NCBI RefSeq assembly: GCF_014873875.1
Contig: NZ_JADBEM010000001.1
Location: 4,464,001-4,528,000 of the forward strand
Direction: 5' to 3'
DNA from: Actinopolymorpha pittospori
GTDB lineage: Bacteria; Actinomycetota; Actinomycetes; Propionibacteriales; Actinopolymorphaceae
DNA: 64,000 nt
This document shows, piece after piece, positions 52,133 to 61,132 of this stretch. A model generated the notes under the pieces. It worked only from the letters and a program-made list of their open reading frames with translations. It had not been told where the DNA came from and did no database searches. Position numbers and translations under genes: made by a program. Numbering within the stretch: the stretch's first letter is position 1; every line of letters begins with the position of its first letter.

Positions 52133-53413
52133 TCACCGGGGCGTGGGAGTGGAACTCGACGCCTTCGTGCCCCGCAACGTGAGCCGGATGAGGCGGTCGT
52201 CGGAGGCGACCGGCTGGTTGCGACCGTCCCGGTTGGACGTGGTGAGCCAGATGCTGCCGTCCGGGGCGACGGTGGCGTCGCGGATGCGCCCGAACTTCCC
52301 GACCAGGGCGTCCACCGGGCGACCCGTGACGCCCGCTCCGGGCCGCCACTGGATGCTCGCCTCACCGGTGCCCGAGCTCTGGATCCGTTCGCTGGCGATG
52401 TTGATCGGACCGCCGAGTCCCATGAGGTAGATCCGCTGGCCACGCAGGCAGGTGACCACCGCGGTGTGGCCGATGATGGCGATGCCGTTCGTCACGCCGA
52501 TCTCGGGGCGCCAGACCGCGATCGGGTTGGTCAGGCCGGCGATGTGGCTCATGCCCTGGACCTTCGGCCAGCCGTAGTTCTTGCCCGGCTGGATGAGGTT
52601 GACCTCGTCCCACACGGCTTCGCCGATCTCCGCGACGTACATGCGCCCGCTCGCGTCCCAGGCCATGCCCTCCGGGTTGCGGTGCCCGTAGGACCAGACC
52701 AGGGAGCCCCGGAACGGGTTTCCGGGCGCGGGCTTGCCCGCGGTGGTCATCCGCAGGATCTTGCCGCCGAGGTCGTTGATGCTCTGCGCGCCGCCGGCAC
52801 GGGAGGCGTCTCCGGTGCTGGCGTAGAGGTACCCGTCGGGACCGAACGCGAGCCGCCCGCCGTTGTGCACACCGGCCTGGGGGATTCCGGTGACGATGGC
52901 CTCCGGACGGGGCCTGCTGCCGACCAGGCGGACCTTGGCGATCCGGTTGTCGACCTTCGTCGTGTAGTAGACGAAGATCGTCTTGTCCCGCGAGTAGCGC
53001 GGCGACACCGCGATGCCGAGCAGCCCGCCCTCGTTGTTGGCGTACACACCCTCGATCGAGGTGAGCGTGGAGACGGTGAGCTTGCCGTTCGCGTCGCGGC
53101 GCGGGCCGACCTTCAGGATGCGGCGTTTGTGTCGCTCGGTCACGAGTGCGCTGCCGTCGGGGAGGAAGGCGATGCCCCAGGGGATGTCCAGATGGGTGAG
53201 CAGCGTCTCGGTCGTGACCTGGCCGTTGCCCCGCCCACTCGCCTCCGGCCCGCGCCGGAAGCTGGTGGGGGTCGGAATGTCCGTCGGGGACGGTGCCGGA
53301 GGTGGTGCCGAGGTGCAGGAGGCGACCAAACCGACCACTGTCAGCGCCGCCAGCACGCGAACGCGGCGCCGGGCTCGGGTGGAGGGCGACCGCAGGCGCC
53401 GCAGGGCGAGCAC
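52133..53413 (-). CDS. PQQ-dependent-type sugar dehydrogenase lipoprotein (GSDH family)
   Basis: 426 residues. Lipobox GLVASC with C33, a Pro/Ser/Thr spacer, then a beta-propeller of the soluble glucose/sorbosone dehydrogenase family: LDIPWGIAFLPDGSALVTER, NNEGGLLGIAVSP, HNGGRLAFGPDGYLYASTGD, YGHRNPEGMAWD, GKNYGWP. Exported and membrane-anchored; would oxidise an aldose with PQQ. The GTG start is at the predicted transcript start, so the mRNA may be leaderless. Confidence 0.88.
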   Translation of the reverse strand: MLALRRLRSPSTRARRRVRVLAALTVVGLVASCTSAPPPAPSPTDIPTPTSFRRGPEASGRGNGQVTTETLLTHLDIPWGIAFLPDGSALVTERHKRRILKVGPRRDANGKLTVSTLTSIEGVYANNEGGLLGIAVSPRYSRDKTIFVYYTTKVDNRIAKVRLVGSRPRPEAIVTGIPQAGVHNGGRLAFGPDGYLYASTGDASRAGGAQSINDLGGKILRMTTAGKPAPGNPFRGSLVWSYGHRNPEGMAWDASGRMYVAEIGEAVWDEVNLIQPGKNYGWPKVQGMSHIAGLTNPIAVWRPEIGVTNGIAIIGHTAVVTCLRGQRIYLMGLGGPINIASERIQSSGTGEASIQWRPGAGVTGRPVDALVGKFGRIRDATVAPDGSIWLTTSNRDGRNQPVASDDRLIRLTLRGTKASSSTPTPR

Positions 53414-53419
53414 CCGACC

Positions 53420-53447
53420 ATGTTAGTTGCTCTAAGCCATCGGTCAG
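53420..53447 (-). promoter_or_regulatory. Promoter giving a leaderless sugar dehydrogenase mRNA
   Basis: On the minus strand: CTGACC (53442-53447), 16-nt spacer, TAACAT (53420-53425), then 6 nt to the GTG (53411-53413). No ribosome site exists, which supports leaderless initiation. Confidence 0.55.
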
Positions 53448-53555
53448 TGACGATTCGTGGTTGCATTGCGTCCGTCCGAGGATGCGTCGAGCCGGGCGGT
53501 ATGCTCCCTCTTGAGGCGCGTGACCACGTCGAAGCCCTGGATCTTAGGGCCCCTT

Positions 53556-53585
53556 TTGACCTCTCCGCCGCGCCGCGAGTATTCT
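53556..53585 (+). promoter_or_regulatory. Probable rplM-rpsI promoter
   Basis: TTGACC (53556-53561), 18-nt spacer, TATTCT (53580-53585). Strong match, ~125-nt leader to rplM. The divergent gap 53414-53716 holds this and the minus-strand promoter. Confidence 0.75.
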
Positions 53586-53716
53586 GGGCGATCGTTGCGC
53601 CTGCTGGCTTGCATTCAAGCGTCGGGCGCACGCTCCGTCACGGAGCATCCTCGACACAAGACCAGCCGTGTCAGCATGGCACGGCTCACCACGACGAGCA
53701 GCGAAGGCCGACGACT

Positions 53717-54160
53717 GTGCGCACCTACAGCCCCAAGCCCGGCGACGTCCCACGCGAGTGGCATGTCATCGACGCCCGCGACGTCGTCCTCGGCCGGCTC
53801 GCGAGCCAGACGGCGACGCTGTTGCGCGGCAAGCACAAGCCGACCTACGCGCCGCACGTCGACACCGGTGACTTCGTCATCATCATCAACGCCGAGAAGG
53901 TCGCGCTGTCCGGCAACAAGCGCGAAACCAAGTTCGCCTACCGGCACTCCGGCTACCCGGGTGGGCTCAGCGCGGTTCCTTATGGCGAACTCCTGGACAA
54001 GGACCCCCGTAAGGCGATTGAGCGAGCGGTCTGGGGCATGCTCCCCAAGAACCGCCTCAGCCGGAAGCTGCTGAAGAAGCTGAAGGTCTACGCGGGCCCG
54101 AACCACCCGCACCAGGCACAGAAGCCGCAGACGTACGCCATCACCCAGATCTCGCAGTGA
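53717..54160 (+). CDS. rplM: 50S ribosomal protein L13
   Basis: 147 residues from GTG. RTYSPKPGDVPREWHVIDA, VLGRLASQTATLLRGKHK, WGMLPKNRLSRKLLKKLKVY. Early 50S assembly. Pairs with rpsI 25 bp later, the standard L13-S9 unit. Confidence 0.97.
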   Translation: MRTYSPKPGDVPREWHVIDARDVVLGRLASQTATLLRGKHKPTYAPHVDTGDFVIIINAEKVALSGNKRETKFAYRHSGYPGGLSAVPYGELLDKDPRKAIERAVWGMLPKNRLSRKLLKKLKVYAGPNHPHQAQKPQTYAITQISQ

Positions 54161-54185
54161 CCGCTGCGCCAAAGTGAGGAATCTC

Positions 54186-54728
54186 GTGGCTGAGTCCACC
54201 ACTACTCCTGTCGAGACCGAGGACGTCATCGACGACGCCCTGCCTGGCGCTGGCCAGTCGGGTGAGGGTGACGCGACCGTCGCCTACAGCTCTGAGAGCG
54301 CTCCCGCCCCCTCGACGACCGCGCCCCGGCCGGTCGCGATCGGTCCGGCCGCCGCGACCGGGCGCCGCAAGGAGGCCGTGGCGCGGGTGCGAGTCGTCCC
54401 CGGCAGCGGTCAGTGGCGGATCAACGGCAAGGGCCTTGACCAGTACTTCCCCAACAAGGTCCACCAGCAGCACGTCAACGAGCCGTTCGTGCTGCTCGAC
54501 CTTGACGGGCAGTACGACGTCATCGCCCGGATCGACGGTGGCGGCGTCACCGGCCAGGCCGGCGCGCTGCGCCTCGGCATCTCCCGGGCGCTCAACGAGG
54601 TCGACGTCGAGACCAACCGGCCGCCGCTGAAGCGGGCCGGCATGCTGACGCGTGACCCGCGGGCGAAGGAGCGCCGCAAGGCCGGGCTCAAGAAGGCCCG
54701 CAAGGCTCCGCAGTACTCCAAGCGGTAA
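54186..54728 (+). CDS. rpsI: 30S ribosomal protein S9
   Basis: 180 residues from GTG 54186 (GAGGA 5 nt upstream); GTG 54174 is an alternative. A 55-residue acidic N-terminal extension precedes the core RRKEAVARVRVVPGSGQWRI, and the end KKARKAPQYSKR reaches the P-site tRNA. glmM follows after 12 bp. Confidence 0.96.
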   Translation: MAESTTTPVETEDVIDDALPGAGQSGEGDATVAYSSESAPAPSTTAPRPVAIGPAAATGRRKEAVARVRVVPGSGQWRINGKGLDQYFPNKVHQQHVNEPFVLLDLDGQYDVIARIDGGGVTGQAGALRLGISRALNEVDVETNRPPLKRAGMLTRDPRAKERRKAGLKKARKAPQYSKR

Positions 54729-54740
54729 GCCCGCACGGTC

Positions 54741-56087
54741 GTGGGTCGCCTCTTCGGCACCGACGGTGTTCGTGGGCTCGCCAATGGCGAGCTCACAGCC
54801 GAACTCGCACTCGACCTGTCTGTCGCGGCCGCGCACGTCCTCGGTGAGGCGGGCGCGTTCGAGGGACACCGCCCGACCGCTGTGGTCGGGCGGGACCCCC
54901 GCGCCTCCGGTGAGTTCCTGGAGGCGGCCGTGGTGGCCGGCCTGGCCGGAGCCGGGGTCGACGTCCTACGCCTCGGCGTTCTGCCGACTCCCGCCGTGGC
55001 GCACCTGACCGACAGCATGGGCGCCGACGTCGGTGTGATGCTGTCGGCCTCACACAACCCGATGCCCGACAACGGCGTGAAGTTCTTCTCTCGTGGCGGG
55101 CACAAGCTCGACGACGCGATCGAGGACCTCATCGAGGCCCGGTTGCGGGAACCCTGGCAACGACCCACCGGCCCCGGCGTCGGTCGGGTCCGTGACGACG
55201 AGGCCGGGTTCGAGACCTACGTCGCACACCTCGTCGAGTCGGTGCCGCACCGGCTCGACGGCCTCCGAGTGGTGGTCGACTGCGCCAACGGCGCGGCCTA
55301 CCGCACCGCACCGGAGACCCTGCGCCGGCTGGGCGCGACGGTCATCGCGATCCATGCCGAGCCCGACGGCCTCAACATCAACGATCACTGCGGCTCGACC
55401 CACCTGGAGTCGCTCACCGCGGCGGTCGTCGAGCACGGCGCCGACGTCGGTATCGCCCACGACGGCGACGCCGACCGCTGTCTCGCGGTCGACCGGCACG
55501 GCAACGTCGTCGACGGCGACCAGATCCTCGCGATCCTCGCCGTCGGGATGAAGGAGGCGGGCACGCTCGCCAACGACACCGTGGTGGTCACCGTCCTGAG
55601 CAACCTGGGCTTCTCCCTCGCGATGCAGCGGGAAGGCATCAAGGTCGAGCAGACCAAGGTGGGCGACCGTTACGTCCTGGAGGCGATGAAGGCCGGCAAG
55701 CTCACCCTCGGCGGCGAGCAGTCCGGTCACATCCTGTTGCTCGACCACGCGACCACGGGGGACGGGGTGCTCGCGGCGGCTCATCTGCTGTCCCGGATGG
55801 CGGTGACCGGTCGTTCGCTGGACGATCTGGCCGGGGTGATGACCCGGATGCCGCAGGTACAGATCAACGTCCGCAACGTCGACAAGGCCAGGGCCGACGC
55901 CGACCCGACCGTGCTCGCGGCCGTCCAGTCGGCCGCGGAGGAGCTGGGGGAGACCGGTCGGGTCATTCTCCGCCCGTCCGGGACCGAGCCGGTCGTACGG
56001 GTGATGGTCGAGGCGCCGACGTTCGAGCAGGCGCAGCTCGTGGCCGACGACCTTGCCTCGGTGGTCGAACACTCTCTTGCCCTCTGA
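54741..56087 (+). CDS. glmM: Phosphoglucosamine mutase
   Basis: 448 residues from GTG. RLFGTDGVRGLANGELTAEL start, phosphoserine loop SASHNP with S104, metal loop AHDGDADRCLAVD, sugar loop GGEQSGHI, and RPSGTEPVVRVMVE phosphate site. Makes GlcN-1-P from GlcN-6-P; works with glmS at 59210 to feed UDP-GlcNAc and then murB's pathway. Confidence 0.97.
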   Translation: MGRLFGTDGVRGLANGELTAELALDLSVAAAHVLGEAGAFEGHRPTAVVGRDPRASGEFLEAAVVAGLAGAGVDVLRLGVLPTPAVAHLTDSMGADVGVMLSASHNPMPDNGVKFFSRGGHKLDDAIEDLIEARLREPWQRPTGPGVGRVRDDEAGFETYVAHLVESVPHRLDGLRVVVDCANGAAYRTAPETLRRLGATVIAIHAEPDGLNINDHCGSTHLESLTAAVVEHGADVGIAHDGDADRCLAVDRHGNVVDGDQILAILAVGMKEAGTLANDTVVVTVLSNLGFSLAMQREGIKVEQTKVGDRYVLEAMKAGKLTLGGEQSGHILLLDHATTGDGVLAAAHLLSRMAVTGRSLDDLAGVMTRMPQVQINVRNVDKARADADPTVLAAVQSAAEELGETGRVILRPSGTEPVVRVMVEAPTFEQAQLVADDLASVVEHSLAL

Positions 56088-56191
56088 ACTCCTCTGCACA
56101 GAGTGACGTCGAGTCGGCCGGGCGGCAGCTGCCGCCCGGCCGACCGCGTCCTGGCGCCCGGATCTGACCCGACGAAGAGAGGTCTGAACTC

Positions 56192-56836
56192 ATGCGGCTC
56201 ACCAAGCTCCTCCACGCGTGCGTACGGCTGGAGAAGGACGGCTCGACGCTGGTCATCGATCCGGGCGTCTGGTCCGGCCCGGAGGCCCTGGCGGGCGCGA
56301 ATGCCGTTCTGGTCACGCACGAGCACTACGACCACGTGGACGTCGACGGCCTGAAGGCCGCGCTGGCCCGCGATCCCGAACTTCAGGTGTGGACCCACGC
56401 CGGGGTCGCCGGAGCGCTGGCCGGCGAGGGGACCGACGGTCGGGTGCACGCGGTGAGCAGGGGCGAGCGGTTCGACGCCGCCGGCTTCGACGTCCTGGTC
56501 CAGGGCGAGAAGCACGCTCTGCTGCACCCGGAGATCCCGGTCGTCCCGAACGTCGGCTTCGTGGTCGACGGCGAGATCTTCCACCCGGGTGACGCGCTCA
56601 CCGTGCCGGACCAGCGGGTGTCCACCCTCCTGCTGCCCGTCAACGCCCCCTGGCTGAAGGTCGGCGAGGTGCTCGACTACGCACGCGAGGTGGCTCCGGC
56701 CCGCGCGTTCGCCATCCACGACGCCTTGGTCCACGACCGCGGGGTCGCGGGCATCGACAACTGGCTCGGGCTCGCGGCATGCCCGCTCGGCGCGACCTTC
56801 ACCCGGCTGGAGCCAGGAACCTCGGTCGACCTGTAA
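56192..56836 (+). CDS. MBL-fold metallohydrolase
   Basis: 214 residues. Metallo-beta-lactamase fold with HEHYDHVD as the HxHxDH metal motif, LLPVNAPWLKV and a late AIHDALVHDRG His. No signal peptide. AAGAGAGG lies upstream. Substrate unknown; the group includes lactonases and nucleases. Confidence 0.85.
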   Translation: MRLTKLLHACVRLEKDGSTLVIDPGVWSGPEALAGANAVLVTHEHYDHVDVDGLKAALARDPELQVWTHAGVAGALAGEGTDGRVHAVSRGERFDAAGFDVLVQGEKHALLHPEIPVVPNVGFVVDGEIFHPGDALTVPDQRVSTLLLPVNAPWLKVGEVLDYAREVAPARAFAIHDALVHDRGVAGIDNWLGLAACPLGATFTRLEPGTSVDL

Positions 56837-56886
56837 CCGAACCAAAATCGTTGGCGCGGGTGTAGGGAGCGTGGCAGGCTCCCCGC

Positions 56887-57906
56887 GTGGAGAGTCAGGG
56901 ACTGAAGGTCGTCGCGGTCGACCCGCACGACGCCACGGCGTTTCGTGCGTGGCACGACGCCGCCACGGCCGGCGCGGGCGCGGACCGGCCGGACCCGCCG
57001 GTGTGGAGCTACGCGGAGGCGGCCGTCAGCTACCAGCGGCCGAACTCGAGCTACCGGCGTGAGGTGTTCGTCGCCCTCGACGACGGGGTGGTCGTGGGAG
57101 CCGGTGAGCTCGGTCTGCCGTTGCGCGAGAACCCCCAGCTGGCGATGTTCGAGATCGACGTGCCGCCGGAGCGGCGCAACCGTGGCGTGGGTTCGGTGTT
57201 GTTCACCTATGTCACCGAGCGTGTACGCGCCGAGGGACGGTCGAGCCTGCTGACCGAGGTCAGCGTCCCGGACGGCATCGACCCCGCCGACTGGCCGGGC
57301 GTGCGTTTCGCGACGCGGCACGGCCTCACGCTGCGCAACACCGAGTTGCGGCGTCAACTGCGCCTTCCGGTCGACTCTCTGCACCTCGACACGCTGGCCT
57401 CGAAGGCCGCGCAGCACGCCTCCGACTACCGCCTGACGTCGTGGGCCGGCCCCTGTCCGGACGAGTACGCCGAGCAGTACGCCCAGCTCAAGGCTCGCCT
57501 CTCCACCGACGCGCCGTTGGGCGAGGTCGAGTACGAAGCGGAGGTCTGGGACGTCGCGCGGCTCCGCGAGAGCGAGGAGCAGACGATCGCCCAGGGCCGC
57601 ACGCTGTACACGACGATCGCGCTGGCGCCGGACGGCGTGGTGGCCGGTCACACCCAGCTCGCGGTGCCGAACGACGACTCCGCCCGGGCGTTCCAGTGGG
57701 ACACCCTGGTGCTTCCAGAGCACCGTGGGCACCGCCTGGGGCTCGCCCTGAAGGTCGCGAACACCCGCGAACTCTCCGCCGCGCACCCGGAGGTCGAGCG
57801 CATCGACACCTGGAACGCCGTCCAGAACGGACCCATGGTGGCGGTCAACGTCGAGTTGGGCTACCGCATCCTCGAGGCCAGCCAGGAGTGGCAGCGGGAC
57901 CTCTGA
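56887..57906 (+). CDS. Tandem GNAT-domain acetyltransferase
   Basis: 339 residues from GTG. Two GNAT folds: the N-terminal acetyl-CoA loop is PERRNRGVGSVLFTYV (about 98-113) and the C-terminal one is PEHRGHRLGLALKVAN (about 278-293). Similar two-domain acetyltransferases are frequent in actinobacteria; acceptor unknown. No clear ribosome site. A 64-bp direct repeat begins 10 bp after the stop. Confidence 0.85.
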   Translation: MESQGLKVVAVDPHDATAFRAWHDAATAGAGADRPDPPVWSYAEAAVSYQRPNSSYRREVFVALDDGVVVGAGELGLPLRENPQLAMFEIDVPPERRNRGVGSVLFTYVTERVRAEGRSSLLTEVSVPDGIDPADWPGVRFATRHGLTLRNTELRRQLRLPVDSLHLDTLASKAAQHASDYRLTSWAGPCPDEYAEQYAQLKARLSTDAPLGEVEYEAEVWDVARLRESEEQTIAQGRTLYTTIALAPDGVVAGHTQLAVPNDDSARAFQWDTLVLPEHRGHRLGLALKVANTRELSAAHPEVERIDTWNAVQNGPMVAVNVELGYRILEASQEWQRDL

Positions 57907-57915
57907 GCCCTGTGC

Positions 57916-58088
57916 GAGCCAGTAGCGGTGTCCTCTTGGCGACGACGACAACGCCGCCAGCGTGGATGCGGGACCCGCTGCGGGGCTAGCGGTGTATCCG
58001 CGCCGCGATGGCAAGGCGGAGGAGGAGCCAATAGCGGTGTCCTCTTGGCGACGACGACAACGCCGCCAGCGTGGATGCGGGACCCGCT
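57916..58088. repeat. Pair of 64-bp direct repeats with terminal inverted ends
   Basis: 57916-57979 and 58025-58088 match at 63 of 64 positions. Each starts and ends with near-inverted sequence (TAGCGGTGTCC / GGGACCCGCTA). A partial third edge (CTAGCGGTGTATCC) lies between them. The second copy touches the coaA stop. This looks like a dispersed palindromic repeat rather than a gene. Confidence 0.85.
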
Positions 58089-59100
58089 AGATCTTGCGGA
58101 GGCGGACGCGGGTGACTGAGTGGTCCGCGCCCTTGTGCAGAACGAGCCTGGCGCGGCCTCGGGTCGGCTGGACGTTCTGTTCGAGGTTCGGGCCGTTGAT
58201 GGTGTCCCAGAGCCAGCCGGCCCGTGCGACCGCCTCGGCCTGGCTGAGGTCGGCGTACCGCCGGAAGAACGACGCCTCGTCCCGGAACGCCGTCTCGCGC
58301 AGCGCCAGGAACCTGCGGACGTACCACTCGCGTACGTCGGCCGGTGAGGCGTCGAGGTAGATCGAGAAGTCGAAGTAGTCGCTCACCGCGAGACCGCGTC
58401 GGCCGTCCTCGCGGACCCGGGCGGGCTGCAGCACGTTGAGGCCCTCGATGAGCAGTATGTCCGGAGCGTGTACCTCGAGCTGTTCGTCCGGAATGATGTC
58501 GTACTTCAGGTGGGAGTACACCGGCGCGGTCACCACGGGTGCGCCGGACTTCACCGAGACCACGAAGCGCAGCAACGCCCGCTGGTCGTAGGACTCGGGG
58601 AAGCCCTTCCGGTGCAGGATGCCGCGGCGTTCGAGTTCGGCGTTCGGGAAGAGGAACCCGTCGGTCGTGACCAGCGACACCCGCGGGTGGTCCGGCCAGC
58701 GAGCCAGGAGTTCGCGGAGTAGTCGGGCCACCGTGCTCTTACCGACGGCGACCGAGCCGGCGATGCCGATGACAAACGGTGTCCGAGTCGCCGCGGACAG
58801 GTCGTGCCCGGCGCTTGCCTGCCGCTCGGGCGCCGGGTCGCTCGTCAGGAAGGTCTGGGTGGCCTGGTGCAGTGCGCTGGTGGCCCGTACGTAGAGGTTG
58901 AGCAGGCGCGTCAGCGGCAGGTAGACCTCGCGGACCTCGGTGAGGTCGATCTCGTCAGAGAGGCCACGGAGCCGGTCCAGCTCGGTGGCGCTCAGGGGGA
59001 GCGGGGTGGAGGCGGCCAGTCGCGCCCACGCGGCCCGGTCGAGTTCGACGTACGGCGTTGTGCTGCCGTTCACATGTCGGGCGTCCCGGGTACGCTGCAT
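58087..59100 (-). CDS. coaA: Pantothenate kinase, type I
   Basis: 337 residues. Walker A IAGSVAVGKSTVARLL, TTDGFLFPN, GFPESYDQRALL, YDIIPDEQ and LIEGLNVLQ are the type I (CoaA) motifs. First, rate-setting step of CoA synthesis. ATG 59098-59100 has AGGGAAG upstream; a GTG at 59136 would extend it by 12 residues. Its stop lies inside the edge of the direct repeat. Confidence 0.95.
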   Translation of the reverse strand: MQRTRDARHVNGSTTPYVELDRAAWARLAASTPLPLSATELDRLRGLSDEIDLTEVREVYLPLTRLLNLYVRATSALHQATQTFLTSDPAPERQASAGHDLSAATRTPFVIGIAGSVAVGKSTVARLLRELLARWPDHPRVSLVTTDGFLFPNAELERRGILHRKGFPESYDQRALLRFVVSVKSGAPVVTAPVYSHLKYDIIPDEQLEVHAPDILLIEGLNVLQPARVREDGRRGLAVSDYFDFSIYLDASPADVREWYVRRFLALRETAFRDEASFFRRYADLSQAEAVARAGWLWDTINGPNLEQNVQPTRGRARLVLHKGADHSVTRVRLRKI

Positions 59101-59173
59101 GGCTCGATTCTTCCCTGAGGCTGTCGGCGCGGTCACCGCCCGGGGTCGAAGGGCCCCACTTGCCGGATGGTCG

Positions 59174-59201
59174 CTTGACGTTCACACCAGGTGGCTACCC
59201 T
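59174..59201 (+). promoter_or_regulatory. Probable glmS promoter, near-leaderless
   Basis: CTTGAC (59174-59179), 16-nt spacer, TACCCT (59196-59201); the ATG follows 8 nt later, and no ribosome site is present. Confidence 0.55.
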
Positions 59202-59209
59202 GATTCCCC

Positions 59210-61057
59210 ATGTGCGGAATCGTCGGTTACGTAGGCGCGTCGAGCGCGGTCGACATCGTTGTCGACGGGCTGCGGCGCCTGGAGTATCGCGGGTACGACT
59301 CGGCCGGAGTCGCCGTCCCTGAGGGGGGAGGGGTCCGGGTCCGAAAGCGCGCGGGCAAGCTCGCCAACCTGCAGTCAGCGCTCGGGGAGGATCCGCTCCC
59401 GACCAGCGGCTCGGCCATGGGCCACACCCGCTGGGCCACCCACGGGGCACCAACGGACCCCAACGCCCATCCGCACATCGACTGTGACGGACGACTGGCG
59501 GTCGTCCACAACGGGATCATCGAGAACTTCGCGGCACTTCGTGCCGAACTGGAAGCCAACGGTCACCACCTCACCTCCGAGACCGACACCGAGGCAGTCG
59601 CCCACCTGCTGGAGGAGGCCTGGGAACCCAGTGGCCGCGACCTGGCCGAGGCCATGCGTCGTGTCTGCCGGCGGCTCGACGGAGCCTTCACCCTGGTGGC
59701 CGTCCACGCGGACGCCCCGGACGTCGTGGTGGGCGCCCGGCGCAACTCCCCGTTGGTCGTCGGCCGGGGCACGGGCGAGAACTTCCTCGCCTCCGACGTG
59801 GCCGCGTTCATCGAGCACACCAGGGACGCGATCGAGCTCGGCCAGGACCAGGTGGTGGCGATCACGGCGGCCGACGTGACGATCACCGACTTCGACGGCA
59901 AACCGGCACAGACCCGCGAGTACCACGTCGACTGGGACATCTCCGCCGCCGAGAAGGGCGGCCACGACTACTTCATGCTGAAGGAGATCGCCGAGCAGCC
60001 ACAGGCGGTCGCCGACACGTTGCTCGGTCGGCTCACGCCGCGCGGCCAGCTCCGCCTGGACGAGATGCGGCTCTCCGACGACGAGCTGCGGGAGATCGAC
60101 AAGATCATCATCATCGCGTGCGGGTCGGCGTTCTACGCCGGACTCACCGCGAAGTACGCCATCGAGCACTGGACCCGCATCCCCTGCGAGGTCGAGCTGT
60201 CCAGCGAGTTCCGCTACCGCGACCCGATCCTCAACCGTTCGACGCTGGTGATCGCGATCTCCCAGTCCGGGGAGACGATGGACACCCTGATGGCGTTGCG
60301 GCACGCCCGGGAGCAGCGGGCCCGGGTGCTGGCGATCTGCAACACCAACGGTTCCACGATCCCGCGCGAGTCCGACGCGGTGCTCTACACCCACGCCGGG
60401 CCCGAGGTCGGTGTCGCCGCGACCAAGACGTTCCTCACCCAGGTCGTCGCGTGCTACCTCATCGGCCTGTATCTCGCCCAGGTCCGGGAGTCGAAGTTCG
60501 GTGACGAGGTGGCCGCGGAGGTCGACCAGCTCGACCGGATGCCGCAGGCCGTCGAGCAGGCGCTCGGCACCATGGAGCAGATCCGGAGCCTCGCCCGCGA
60601 ACTCGCCACCGCCAAGTCGGTGCTGTTCATCGGCCGGCACGTCGGGTACCCCGTCGCGCTCGAGGGTGCGCTCAAGCTCAAGGAGCTCGCCTACATGCAC
60701 GCGGAGGCGTTCGCGGCCGGTGAGCTGAAGCACGGCCCGATCGCGCTGATCGAGGAGGACCTGCCGGTCGTCGTGGTCGTACCTCCGCGTGGACGTGACG
60801 TCCTCCACGACAAGATCGTCAGCAACGTCCAGGAGATCCGAGCGCGAGGCGCGCGCACGATCGTGCTGGCCGAGGAGGGCGACGAGTCGGTCACGCCGTA
60901 CGCCGACGTCCTGATCAGCCTGCCGAAGGTGCCGACGCTGCTGCAGCCGCTGGTCGCGACGGTCCCGCTGCAGATCTTTGCCTGCGAGCTCGCGATGGCG
61001 CGCGGGAACGACGTCGACCAGCCGCGCAACCTCGCGAAGTCCGTGACCGTCGAGTAG
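59210..61057 (+). CDS. glmS: Glutamine-fructose-6-phosphate aminotransferase (isomerizing)
   Basis: 615 residues. N-terminal glutaminase with catalytic C2 (MCGIVGYVG) and GHTRWATHG; two SIS sugar-isomerase domains with CGSAFYAG, SQSGETMDTL, ELKHGPIALIEE; C-terminal PRNLAKSVTVE with the catalytic Lys. Commits fructose-6-P to amino-sugar synthesis. No glmS ribozyme fits in the short leader. Confidence 0.98.
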   Translation: MCGIVGYVGASSAVDIVVDGLRRLEYRGYDSAGVAVPEGGGVRVRKRAGKLANLQSALGEDPLPTSGSAMGHTRWATHGAPTDPNAHPHIDCDGRLAVVHNGIIENFAALRAELEANGHHLTSETDTEAVAHLLEEAWEPSGRDLAEAMRRVCRRLDGAFTLVAVHADAPDVVVGARRNSPLVVGRGTGENFLASDVAAFIEHTRDAIELGQDQVVAITAADVTITDFDGKPAQTREYHVDWDISAAEKGGHDYFMLKEIAEQPQAVADTLLGRLTPRGQLRLDEMRLSDDELREIDKIIIIACGSAFYAGLTAKYAIEHWTRIPCEVELSSEFRYRDPILNRSTLVIAISQSGETMDTLMALRHAREQRARVLAICNTNGSTIPRESDAVLYTHAGPEVGVAATKTFLTQVVACYLIGLYLAQVRESKFGDEVAAEVDQLDRMPQAVEQALGTMEQIRSLARELATAKSVLFIGRHVGYPVALEGALKLKELAYMHAEAFAAGELKHGPIALIEEDLPVVVVVPPRGRDVLHDKIVSNVQEIRARGARTIVLAEEGDESVTPYADVLISLPKVPTLLQPLVATVPLQIFACELAMARGNDVDQPRNLAKSVTVE

Positions 61058-61076
61058 CGCCGGGAGCGAAACCGCC

Positions 61077-61108
61077 AGGTCGGCGTCGCCCAGTGGCGGC
61101 GCCGACCT
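61077..61108. terminator. Shared terminator between glmS and the VIT gene
   Basis: 14-bp stem with one mismatch (61077-61090 with 61095-61108) and CAGT loop, between convergent genes; can act for both strands. Confidence 0.75.
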
Positions 61109-61132
61109 TGTCGTGTCACGCGACCCGGAAAC

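Noticed and set aside
57928..58119. Small ORFs across the 64-bp repeats
   Set aside because: They arise from the repeats themselves, run into coaA antisense and have no ribosome site.
59100..59209. glmS ribozyme/riboswitch
   Set aside because: The predicted leader is almost absent, leaving no room for the ribozyme.
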